Source of the DNA: Candidatus Aphodovivens avistercoris | GTDB lineage: Bacteria > Actinomycetota > Coriobacteriia > Coriobacteriales > Eggerthellaceae | Assembly (NCBI GenBank): GCA_018710945.1 | Contig: DVIW01000032.1 | Coordinates: 1 to 64,000 of the forward strand | Length of the DNA: 64,000 nucleotides | Direction: 5' to 3' | In this document: positions 1 to 6,605 of the stretch, piece after piece | How positions within the stretch are numbered: position 1 is the stretch's first letter | Layout of the letters: every line of letters begins with the position of its first letter | Notes under the pieces: generated by a model | What the model was told of the DNA's origin: nothing | Databases searched by the model: none | What the model saw: only the letters and a program-made list of their open reading frames with translations | Made by a program: the position numbers and the translations under genes

Positions 1-19
1 CCGCGAGAAAGCAGCGGTC

Positions 20-868
20 GTGAGCGAGCTTTCAGGGCCGTATCCCCTTTCCGACCTGCTTGAAGCGGCCCGACTGCCCAGATCCAGCTACCACTACGCC
101 TTGGCGCACCCCAAAGCGCCCACGCGGCCCGAGCTGTGGGAGGCCGTAGCCGAGATCTTCTCGCGAACCGCCAACGGATGCGGCCATCGCCAGACAGCCA
201 TGTGCTTGCGCGCCGAGCAAGGTGCGGTCATCGCCGACAAGACAGCGCTGAAGACCATGCACGAGATGGGCATAAGCTGCGGGATCCGTCGCGAGACCGA
301 CTACCACAGATACAGCTCGTACAAAGGAAAGGTCGGAAAGACCTTCGAGAACGTTATCGGGCGCGACTTCGGAGCCGCCGGCCCTTGGGAGAAGATGGGC
401 ACCGACGTCACCGAGTTCAAGCAGCCTTGGGGCAAGGCCTACTTCGCTCCGGTCTACGACTTCGCGAGCAAGGAGATCGCCGCATGGTCCACATCGCTGC
501 ATCCGAACATGGCCCAGCAGTACGAGCTGCCTGGCCAGCTTCTGGCGAAGATGCCCGAGGGATCGGCTCCCATCCTTCACTCCGATATGGGCTGGCAGTG
601 CCAGCAGCCCGGATGGTGCGCTCGTCTGGAGAAGGCCGGAGTGGTGCAGAGCATGTCGCGCAAGGGCAATTGCATCGACAACGGAGCGACGGAGCAGGTG
701 TTCGGCCACCTGAAAGACGAATTCTTCAAAGGTCGATCATGGCCGAGCTTCGAGGAGCTCAAACGCGATCTGGACGCCTACGTCGTCCATTGGAACACGA
801 GGAGGAGGCAAGTTAAGCTGAAGGGACTGGCCCCGGAGGAATTCCGGGGCCAGTCCCTTGCGGCTTAG
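20..868 (+). CDS. IS3-family transposase OrfB (DDE integrase domain)
   Basis: The 282-residue product has the orfB layout: an N-terminal HTH_21-type segment (residues about 45-95, containing GCGHRQ) followed by an rve integrase core. The DDE acids are visible as TDVTEF near 128, HSDMGWQ near 189 and the glutamate of NGATEQVFGHLKDEF near 229, with a conserved tail around HWNTRRRQVKLKGLAPEEF. In this family OrfB is normally made as an OrfAB fusion by -1 frameshifting from the upstream frame, which is outside the window, so the ATG at 20 may not be used on its own. The frame is intact, so the element could be active. Confidence 0.88.
   Translation: MSELSGPYPLSDLLEAARLPRSSYHYALAHPKAPTRPELWEAVAEIFSRTANGCGHRQTAMCLRAEQGAVIADKTALKTMHEMGISCGIRRETDYHRYSSYKGKVGKTFENVIGRDFGAAGPWEKMGTDVTEFKQPWGKAYFAPVYDFASKEIAAWSTSLHPNMAQQYELPGQLLAKMPEGSAPILHSDMGWQCQQPGWCARLEKAGVVQSMSRKGNCIDNGATEQVFGHLKDEFFKGRSWPSFEELKRDLDAYVVHWNTRRRQVKLKGLAPEEFRGQSLAA
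821..859 (+). terminator. Perfect 17-bp hairpin at the 3' end of the transposase frame
   Basis: AAGGGACTGGCCCCGGA (821-837) and its exact complement (843-859) are separated by 5 nt. The hairpin lies inside the last codons of the transposase gene, so both arms also encode protein. There is no long T-run after it; it may block transcription into or out of the element rather than act as a classical intrinsic terminator. Confidence 0.55.
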
Positions 869-880
869 TCCTTATTGGCC

Positions 881-905
881 TGTCCAAGAACTGGGATGCA
901 GTTCA
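881..905 (+). repeat. Right terminal inverted repeat of the IS3-family element
   Basis: The segment starts TGTCCAAGAACTGGG and ends GCAGTTCA at 905, the arrangement expected for the right end of an IS150-group IS. Its left partner is outside the window. Confidence 0.7.
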
Positions 906-961
906 CTCTGCGGGGCGCTTCTCATGCTAGCTGAAAGCCGTCAGGCTTTTCGAGCGGAAAG

Positions 962-2188
962 CTATTCGGCCTTCTCCTCGGCGGCGGGAGCCTCAGCCTC
1001 GGCCTTCTTCTCGTCGCGCTTCTTGTCCTTGCGCTTGGCCGGACGCTCCTCGGCCTGAATGGACTCGTCCACCTCGATCTCGAAGCCCAGCTCCTCGGCG
1101 GCGGCCTTCATCGACAGCGAGATGCGGCGACGCTCGGGGTTCACGTCCATGACCTTCACCTTCACGGCGTCGTTCACCTTGACCACCTGAGCCGGCGTGT
1201 CGATGTGGCGCGGAGCCATCTCGGAGATGTGCACCAGGCCCTCGATGCCCGCACCCAGCTCCACGAAGGCGCCGAACGGCACGACCTTGGTCACGCGGCC
1301 GTCCACGATGGTGCCCACCGGGTAGGACTCGACCAGCTTGATCCACGGATCGGGCGTGGTCTGCTTGAGGCCCAGGGAGATGCGCTCACGCTGCAGATCG
1401 ACGTCGAGCACCTCGACCTCCACCTCGTCGCCCACCTTGACGACTTCGGAGGGATGGTTGACATGGTTCCAGGACAGCTCAGAGATGTGCACCAGGCCGT
1501 CGATGCCGCCCAGGTCAACGAAGGCGCCGAAGTCCACAATGGAGGACACGGTGCCCTTCAGGCGCATGCCCTTGGACAGCTTGGCCAGGATCTCGGCGCG
1601 CTCGTTCTTGCGGCCTTCCTCAAGCAGCACGCGGCGGGACAGCACCACGTTGTTGCGGTTGCGGTCCATCTCGATGACGCGGGCCTCCAGCTCGGTGCCC
1701 AGGTACATGTCCAGATCCTTCACGCGGCGCAGGTCGACCAGCGAGGCAGGCAGGAAGCCACGCAGGCCGATGTCCAGGATCAGGCCGCCCTTGACGACCT
1801 CGATGACCTCGCCGGTGACGGTCTCGCCGGCCTTGAACTTCTCCTCGACGGAGATCCAAGCGCGCTCGTACTCGGCACGCTTCTTCGACAGGATCAGACG
1901 GCCGTCCTTGTCCTCCTTCTGCAGCACCAGGGCCTCGATCTTGTCGCCCAGGTTCACGATGTCGGACGGATCGGCGTCCTTGCGGATGGACAGCTCGCGC
2001 AGCGGGATGACGCCCTCGCTCTTGAAGCCGATGTCCACCAGCACCTCGTCGTGCTCGATCTTGACGACGGTGCCGTCGACGAGATCGCCCTCGTCGAAGT
2101 CGGTCAGCGTGCCGTCGATCAGCGCGTTCATCTGATCGTCATCGATGTCGCTGAAGTCGATGATGGACGGGTTCTTGATTTCGGTCAA
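962..2188 (-). CDS. rpsA: 30S ribosomal protein S1
   Basis: The 408-residue protein is bS1, which holds mRNA near the 30S platform and helps load leadered transcripts. Four S1 (OB-fold) repeats are visible: about 35-105, 120-188, 207-275 and 292-360; the last two carry the best FGAFV/LGLKQ signatures. Gram-negative S1 has six repeats; four is usual in actinobacteria. The C-terminus is a Lys/Glu/Ala tail. The start is TTG, preceded by AAAGGGG at suitable spacing; no ATG fits as well. The gene follows a Fur-type regulator on the same strand but has its own promoter-like extended -10 about 165 bp upstream. Confidence 0.96.
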   Translation of the reverse strand: MTEIKNPSIIDFSDIDDDQMNALIDGTLTDFDEGDLVDGTVVKIEHDEVLVDIGFKSEGVIPLRELSIRKDADPSDIVNLGDKIEALVLQKEDKDGRLILSKKRAEYERAWISVEEKFKAGETVTGEVIEVVKGGLILDIGLRGFLPASLVDLRRVKDLDMYLGTELEARVIEMDRNRNNVVLSRRVLLEEGRKNERAEILAKLSKGMRLKGTVSSIVDFGAFVDLGGIDGLVHISELSWNHVNHPSEVVKVGDEVEVEVLDVDLQRERISLGLKQTTPDPWIKLVESYPVGTIVDGRVTKVVPFGAFVELGAGIEGLVHISEMAPRHIDTPAQVVKVNDAVKVKVMDVNPERRRISLSMKAAAEELGFEIEVDESIQAEERPAKRKDKKRDEKKAEAEAPAAEEKAE

Positions 2189-2349
2189 AACGGACCCCTT
2201 TCAAGTGTTCCGGGGACCCTTCGCCATGATTGATCGCTGCATTCACCATGTTCGTTTATGCAGAAAGCTCGCCTTGTGGGGCCGTGCTACAAACATGTCT
2301 CGGGGGCCTACATTACTACTGCCTGCGGGCCTTTCCCACAAGCCGAATC

Positions 2350-2358
2350 AGTATAGCA
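2350..2358 (-). promoter_or_regulatory. Extended -10 promoter for rpsA
   Basis: On the minus strand TGCTATACT fits an extended -10 element; no good -35 is present at 17 bp. The predicted transcript would have a leader of about 155 nt before the TTG start of rpsA, long enough for autoregulation, which is known for S1 in other bacteria. Confidence 0.5.
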
Positions 2359-2542
2359 CGCACCCCCGCACCCAACCCCCGAATTCACTCCCCCCACACG
2401 AGAAATTGCGGGAGGCCCGACGCTGCAAGTCACCCCTCTTCACACGATGCCGAATCCATGCCGCTCTCGGCATCGCAGACAGACGGAAACCGCCGACGCT
2501 CGGCATTCCTGCCGCCCGCAACAGCGGCGCCGAACCTGCATG

Positions 2543-2992
2543 CTATGCCTGCGCGCTCTGGCAGTCGGGGCACAGGCCGGTGAAGGTGATCTGGTGGCCT
2601 TCGATGGCGAAGCCGTGGGCGTCGGCCACTTCGTTGGCGATGTCGGCGTGGTAGGGCATGTCCACGTCGAACACGCGGCCGCAGCTGCGGCATTTCGCGT
2701 GGTAGTGGGGCTGGCTGAAGAAGTCGTAGCGGTCGGCGCCGTTGGGCAGCTCGACGCGCAGCACCTCGCCGCGCTCGGCCAGAAGCGCCAGGTTGCGGTA
2801 CACCGTCGCTCGCGAGATGCGCGGATGCCGCTGGCGCACGGCCTCGTACACGTCGGCCGAGGTGGGATGGTTGCGCAGCGACCGCACCGCCTCCAGCACC
2901 AGCGCGCGCTGGATGGTGTTGCGCGAGGTGCGGCTGTCGAACGCACTCGCCTCTGCCTCCGGCTTCGCGGAAACGGGATTCGAAACGGCCAT
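2543..2992 (-). CDS. Fur-family transcriptional regulator, PerR-like
   Basis: The 149-residue protein has the Fur layout: a winged helix (about 22-95, with the recognition segment ISRATVYRNLALL) and a C-terminal dimerisation/metal domain. The structural zinc cysteines are CRSC and CPDC; regulatory-site residues include HYHAKC and the D/H residues around DVDMPYHAD. Fur-family proteins repress iron-uptake, zinc or peroxide-stress genes; size and the YHAKC pattern look more PerR than Fur, but the subclass is inferred. The 19 residues before the winged helix are a low-complexity lead. An ATG is preceded by AAGGAGG, fixing the start. Confidence 0.87.
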   Translation of the reverse strand: MAVSNPVSAKPEAEASAFDSRTSRNTIQRALVLEAVRSLRNHPTSADVYEAVRQRHPRISRATVYRNLALLAERGEVLRVELPNGADRYDFFSQPHYHAKCRSCGRVFDVDMPYHADIANEVADAHGFAIEGHQITFTGLCPDCQSAQA

Positions 2993-3376
2993 GGCTGCAC
3001 CTCCTTGGATCGCGCGGTTTCCCCAATGGGGAATGGGTATCTATTAGGATTATATCTCAATAGGCAACCCGCGCCCATCTTGCGGGAAACCGCCACAACC
3101 CGTTCGCTTGCCTGCCCGGGCTGCCAGCTCGCCTGCTGAGCCGCCGATTTGTCTGCCAGACCGCCTCACCCACCCGCATTGCGAGCTGCTCGCTCGTTCG
3201 AGCCACTTGTTTTGTCCGCACGACGAACCAGCCAGTCCGCCCTGCCTGTTTGCCCCAACCGTTCGCTTCGACCACTCTCGCCGACCGTTCGCCCCGCACA
3301 AACGGGCCGGGGCGCCCGTCGCTTTCGCGGCAGACGCCCCGGAACGAGCAAGAACCCGTTGGCCGCGCGCTCGATC
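2993..3376. other. Intergenic region upstream of the Fur-family gene
   Basis: No gene is supported here. Near 3035-3060 an AT-rich island reads on the minus strand as CTATT, a TATAAT core and AATAG, a loose inverted repeat that could be the promoter/operator of the regulator. The rest (3061-3370) is C-rich, low-complexity sequence with many short overlapping frames and no ribosome binding sites. Confidence 0.45.
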
Positions 3377-3584
3377 GCGCTAATCCGTTATAATGCGCGC
3401 TGACGCTGCGCAAACGTCCGGATTAGCGCGACGCACGTTTTGCCGGATTAGTGCACGAGCCTTTGAGCTGGGGATTTGCAAGCCGTTTCGCACGATTCCG
3501 GCATTGCGACAGCTTTCCGACGTCTTCAACCGCGCTAATCCGAAAGAACGTGCGCCAGGTGTGCGCAAAAACGTCGGATTAGGA
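3377..3584. repeat. Cluster of five CGGATTAG repeats in both orientations
   Basis: The octamer CGGATTAG or its complement occurs five times: near 3381, 3420, 3444, 3535 and 3576. The 11-mer GCGCTAATCCG is perfect at 3378-3388 and 3532-3542, and its complement is at 3419-3429, so hairpins can form. Three forward copies are near a CGT-rich block (AACGTCCGGATTAG, CGTTTTGCCGGATTAG, AACGTCGGATTAG). No reading frame explains the pattern. A TATAAT sits at 3389-3394 between the first two copies. Confidence 0.6.
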
Positions 3585-3650
3585 CACGTTTGGTTCCGTC
3601 CGCTCCGTCTGCGAAGCTCCGTTCGCGAGGATACGCCTGCAACACCCACG

Positions 3651-3899
3651 CTACTGCTGAGCCTGGGCCTCGCGCAGCGCGAGGGTCAGCTGGTCGGCGC
3701 AGGACGTGGAGCGCGGCCCGCACGTGTTGCCCTGCAGAAGGGCCACCACGTCGTCCACCTTCTGGCCGCTCACCAGCTTGGAGATGGCCTTCAAGTTGCC
3801 GTTGCAGCCACCCGTGAACTGCACCTCTTTGATGGTGTCGCCCTCAAGCTCCACGTCGATGCGGCGCGCGCACACGCCGCGGGGGATGTAGGTATGCAT
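3651..3899 (-). CDS. TSCPD domain protein (TIGR03905-like)
   Basis: The ATG at 3899 gives an 82-residue protein of the small TSCPD family, a stand-alone version of a domain also found at the end of some ribonucleotide reductases. Visible features are PRGVCAR near the start, FTGGCNGNL, and GNTCGPRSTSCADQL near the end; the conserved cysteines suggest metal binding. The biochemical role is unknown. I chose this start because the longer upstream frame is arginine-rich shadow sequence, an extended -10 (TGCTACCAT) lies about 40 bp upstream, and GGAAGGGCGGG precedes the ATG. Confidence 0.85.
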   Translation of the reverse strand: MHTYIPRGVCARRIDVELEGDTIKEVQFTGGCNGNLKAISKLVSGQKVDDVVALLQGNTCGPRSTSCADQLTLALREAQAQQ

Positions 3900-3938
3900 G
3901 ATGCCCGCCCTTCCACTCGCTCGTCTTTTGCGGCATCC

Positions 3939-3947
3939 ATGGTAGCA
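3939..3947 (-). promoter_or_regulatory. Extended -10 promoter for the TSCPD gene
   Basis: TGCTACCAT on the minus strand, giving a leader of about 33 nt before the ATG at 3899. No clear -35. Confidence 0.4.
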
Positions 3948-3949
3948 GA

Positions 3950-3995
3950 CGCCCGCATCCGCCGCGCCTCTCAACGCGCGCGGCGGATGCGGGCG
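3950..3995. terminator. 18-bp perfect inverted repeat downstream of glnK
   Basis: Arms 3950-3967 and 3978-3995 (CGCCCGCATCCGCCGCGC and complement) are separated by 10 nt. It lies about 190 bp past the stop of glnK and just upstream of the TSCPD promoter, so it could insulate the two units. There is no U-run, so any termination would be non-canonical. Confidence 0.5.
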
Positions 3996-4186
3996 GACGC
4001 GCCACCGGCGGCAACGCGAGACAGTCGCAGACAGCCAAGCATCGCATCGCGAATCAACCCCGACCGCGCAGACGCCGCACCGCCAAGCAAACACCGTACC
4101 GCGAACCGGCAACCAAGCAGCCGCCGCGTCAACCGCCAATCGCGCCCACCACCGCGTCATCGCCGCGCTCGCCGCCCCGCGCTCCG

Positions 4187-4525
4187 CTACAGCGCCGCTT
4201 CGCCGCGTTCGCCCGTGCGGATGCGCACCACCTCTTCCACCGGGAAGATGAAGATCTTGCCGTCGCCCACTTCACCTGTGGCGGCAGTGGCGCAGATCAG
4301 CTCGACCAGCTCCTCCACCCGCTCATCGGCCACCACCAGCTCGAACTTCACCTTCGGAATCATGTTCAGCAGCACCTCGGTGCCGCGATAGTACTCTTTC
4401 CATCCGTGCTGGCTGCCGCAGCCCTGCACCTGCGACACGGTCATGCCGGTGACCTTCGCTGCAAATAGCGCATCCTTCAACGGCTCCAGCTTCTCCGGCC
4501 GCACGATGGCCGTGACCTTCTTCAT
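4187..4525 (-). CDS. glnK: Nitrogen regulatory protein P-II (GlnK type)
   Basis: This 112-residue P-II protein senses ATP/ADP and 2-oxoglutarate and gates the ammonium channel encoded just upstream. The fold is recognisable: MKKVTAIVRPEKL at the N-terminus, the T-loop around residues 37-55 (GWKEYYRGTEV), the B-loop TGEVGDGKIF and the C-terminal RIRTGERGEAAL. The start is the ATG at 4525 because AGGAG lies 9 nt upstream; a TTG two codons earlier is too close to that site. The position aligned with the modifiable Tyr51 of GlnB/GlnK is valine, so classical uridylylation or adenylylation at that residue is not possible here. It follows amtB by 72 bp. Confidence 0.94.
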   Translation of the reverse strand: MKKVTAIVRPEKLEPLKDALFAAKVTGMTVSQVQGCGSQHGWKEYYRGTEVLLNMIPKVKFELVVADERVEELVELICATAATGEVGDGKIFIFPVEEVVRIRTGERGEAAL

Positions 4526-4597
4526 AAGCAACCGCTCCTCTCCTGTCAGCGCCAGCGGGAACGCGCAGCTCCCGCAACGGGCGCGTTGGCTTCAGCC

Positions 4598-5872
4598 CTA
4601 GTCCAACCCAAGATACGCCGGATACGCGCTCTCGCCGTGAGCCGCAACGTCCAGGCCCATGGCCTCGTCCTGCTCGCTCACGCGCAGCTTGCCCTTGAAG
4701 CACGCCTTCACCACCAGGCCGATTACCACGTCCAGCACGCCCACGAACACGATCGTCACCACTATGCCTGCCACCTGGGCGCCCAGCAACGTGAAGTCCC
4801 CGGTGTACAAAAGCCCGCCGAAGTCGGTCCACGAAAGCTCGGGCACGCAGAACACGCCGGTCAGGATGCCACCCGTGACGCCGCCCACCGCATGGCAGCC
4901 GAACGCGTCAAGCGCATCGTCGTAGCCGATCTTCTTCTTCAGGAACGAAATGGCGAAATAGCAGATCGGCGACACGACCAGACCCATGACCACCGCTGCC
5001 CACGGCTCCACGAAGCCCGCTGCCGGCGTGATGGCCACCAGACCCGCGACCAGGCCCGTCGCAGCGCCCACCAGCGTGGGCTTGCCCACCTTCACGCGCT
5101 CCACCACCATCCACGACACCAGCGCAGCGGCCGACGCGGCAACCGTGTTCAGCAGCGCCAGCGCAGCAACCCCGTCAGGAGTGAACTGGGAACCGGAGTT
5201 GAAGCCGAACCAGCCGAACCATAGAAGCGCCGCGCCCAGCGCCACGAACGGCACGTTGTGCGGACGGTAGCTCATCATGCCGAACTCGCGCCGCTTGCCC
5301 AAAAGCAGGCACAGGATCAGGCCCGTCAGGCCGGAGCTGATGTGCACCACATCGCCACCCGCAAAGTCCAGCGCGCCTATCATGTCGCCGATCAGGCTGC
5401 CCTCGCCGCCCCACACCATGTGCGCCAGCGGCGCGTACACCACCAGCACCCACACGGCGATGAACGCCGCCACCGCGCCGAACTTCATGCGCCCGGCCAC
5501 CGAGCCGGTGATGATAGCGCAGGTTATCATCGCAAACGCCGCCTGGAACGCCACGTCCACCAAACCGGGGTAAGAGCCGGCGCTTGCGGGATCAGCGTTG
5601 GCAGAGATCATGTCCTGAACCAAGCCCGCAAGCCCCAGCTGGTCGATGCCGCCGAAGAACGGAAGCGACCCATCGCCCCCGTAGGCGAACGACCACCCGG
5701 CCACCACCCAGGCAACGCCCACGATGCCCACCACCGCGAACGACATCAACATGGTGTTCACGACGTTTTTGCGCCGCGACAACCCCCCGTAGAAAAACGC
5801 CAGCCCTGGCGTCATCAGAAAGACGAGCATCGCGCAGATGATCATGAAGCCCGTCATGCCGGTATCGAACAT
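4598..5872 (-). CDS. amtB: Ammonium transporter
   Basis: The 424-residue protein is an Amt/MEP/Rh-family channel for ammonium. It has about 11 membrane helices beginning MFDTGMTGFMIICAMLVF, the GLAFFYGGL signature, DFAGGDVVHISSG with the first pore histidine, and AFGCHAVGG with the second. The longer upstream frame is not used: GGGAGG stands 8 nt before the ATG at 5872. Gene order amtB-glnK on one transcript is the conserved arrangement, in which P-II blocks the pore when ammonium is high. Four phased GAAAC motifs upstream suggest nitrogen control. Confidence 0.95.
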   Translation of the reverse strand: MFDTGMTGFMIICAMLVFLMTPGLAFFYGGLSRRKNVVNTMLMSFAVVGIVGVAWVVAGWSFAYGGDGSLPFFGGIDQLGLAGLVQDMISANADPASAGSYPGLVDVAFQAAFAMITCAIITGSVAGRMKFGAVAAFIAVWVLVVYAPLAHMVWGGEGSLIGDMIGALDFAGGDVVHISSGLTGLILCLLLGKRREFGMMSYRPHNVPFVALGAALLWFGWFGFNSGSQFTPDGVAALALLNTVAASAAALVSWMVVERVKVGKPTLVGAATGLVAGLVAITPAAGFVEPWAAVVMGLVVSPICYFAISFLKKKIGYDDALDAFGCHAVGGVTGGILTGVFCVPELSWTDFGGLLYTGDFTLLGAQVAGIVVTIVFVGVLDVVIGLVVKACFKGKLRVSEQDEAMGLDVAAHGESAYPAYLGLD

Positions 5873-6222
5873 TTCATCAACCTCCCTCTCGGATGCGCCC
5901 GCTTCCCAAGCGGGCAGTCGAGAGCCGCCAAGCCCTCTCCCTGCGCACCGGCCATTTGAAAGCCGGGCGCCTGCTCTGCTGTCGTTGCGCGCCGACAAGA
6001 CGATGATGTCGAGGGAATGTTTCCAAACGATGCCCGCAGCGCCGGTTAACGCAGCGGGAAACGAATCGAAACGGGCGGGAAACCGTTTGCGCATCTCCTC
6101 GAAACATAACGCCGCCGACGTCGTTCAACGTTTCCTCCAACCACGTCCGCGCGCTGAAGCGGACGCGTCGGAAGCGGCAACATCCAGCGCATCCTTAAAA
6201 CGCCATCAAAAGGGAGGGAACC
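5873..6222. other. Divergent promoter region between amtB and the DUF1508 gene
   Basis: This 350-bp stretch contains no gene. It holds the phased GAAAC cluster (6058-6105), a GTTTCCAAAC near-palindrome around 6019 and, next to the downstream gene, an AGGGAGGG ribosome binding site at 6211. Confidence 0.6.
6058..6105. promoter_or_regulatory. Phased GAAAC repeats, candidate nitrogen-regulator operator
   Basis: GAAAC begins at 6058, 6068, 6079 and 6101, spacings of 10, 11 and 22 bp that put all copies on one face of the helix; GTTAAC lies just before at 6045. Actinobacterial GlnR boxes are built from GTnAC/GAAAC units at about 11-bp period, and amtB-glnK is a standard GlnR target. The link to GlnR is inference: no regulator gene is in the window. 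Confidence 0.45.
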
Positions 6223-6399
6223 ATGGGAAAGTTCGTCATCAAAACGTCTGAAAAGGGCTGCCACTTCGTACTGAAGGCCGACAACGGCGAGATCATCGCC
6301 ACGTCGCAGCACCACAAGTCCAAGGACTCCTGCAAGAAGGGCATCGAGAGCGTGAAGCACAACGCTCCCGAGGCTGAGATCGTGGAGGAGGAGACCTAA
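6223..6399 (+). CDS. Small DUF1508 (YegP-like) protein
   Basis: A 58-residue protein, ATG at 6223 with AGGGAGGG just upstream, stop TAA at 6397-6399. It reads MGKFVIKTSEKGCHF and then a second beta unit with GEIIATSQ, CKKGIESVKHNAP and an acidic C-terminus. The FxxKAxNGEIIxTSqxYxsKxxCxxGIxSVkxnA pattern is the DUF1508 domain, usually present as tandem copies in YegP; this is a single copy. The function is unknown. A strong bidirectional terminator follows. Confidence 0.85.
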   Translation: MGKFVIKTSEKGCHFVLKADNGEIIATSQHHKSKDSCKKGIESVKHNAPEAEIVEEET

Positions 6400-6429
6400 G
6401 GCCAGCGCCACACACCCGGCATCTGAAAA

Positions 6430-6470
6430 GGGAGGGTTCCGTTCACCGTGGACGGAACCCTCCCCTTTTT
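6430..6470 (+). terminator. Intrinsic terminator after the DUF1508 gene
   Basis: GGGAGGGTTCCGT (6430-6442) pairs with ACGGAACCCTCCC (6452-6464), loop 9 nt, followed by TTTTT. The A-run before the stem makes it usable on the other strand too, for transcripts leaving dxs. Confidence 0.85.
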
Positions 6471-6605
6471 CGCATTCGCTTTTCGTTGGCGCCGCAGAAT
6501 CCGCCCGGAGACGGCAAGCGGAGCGCCCGTCGCCGCAGAAACCGTCCAGGCGCGGCAAGCGTTGCGCCCGTCGCCGCGCCGGCGCTTCCGCCGGAAGTGA
6601 CGCGC

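Larger units (their letters stand above)
1..905 (+). mobile_element. Right part of an IS3-family insertion sequence (IS150-like)
   Basis: The left edge of the window lies inside this element. It holds the second reading frame of the transposase, a terminal hairpin and a right-end repeat of about 25 bp at 881-905 ending in GTTCA; reversed, the repeat begins TGAACTGC, like ends of the IS150 group. The first reading frame (helix-turn-helix orfA) and the left inverted repeat must lie before position 1. The element stops 56 bp past the 3' end of rpsA, so it inserted downstream of, not inside, that essential gene. A target-site duplication cannot be checked because the other end is not visible. Confidence 0.8.

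Noticed and set aside
934-949. AAAGCC-GTCA-GGCTTT as the rpsA terminator
   Set aside because: Only six base pairs and no U-run on the rpsA strand; too weak to annotate.
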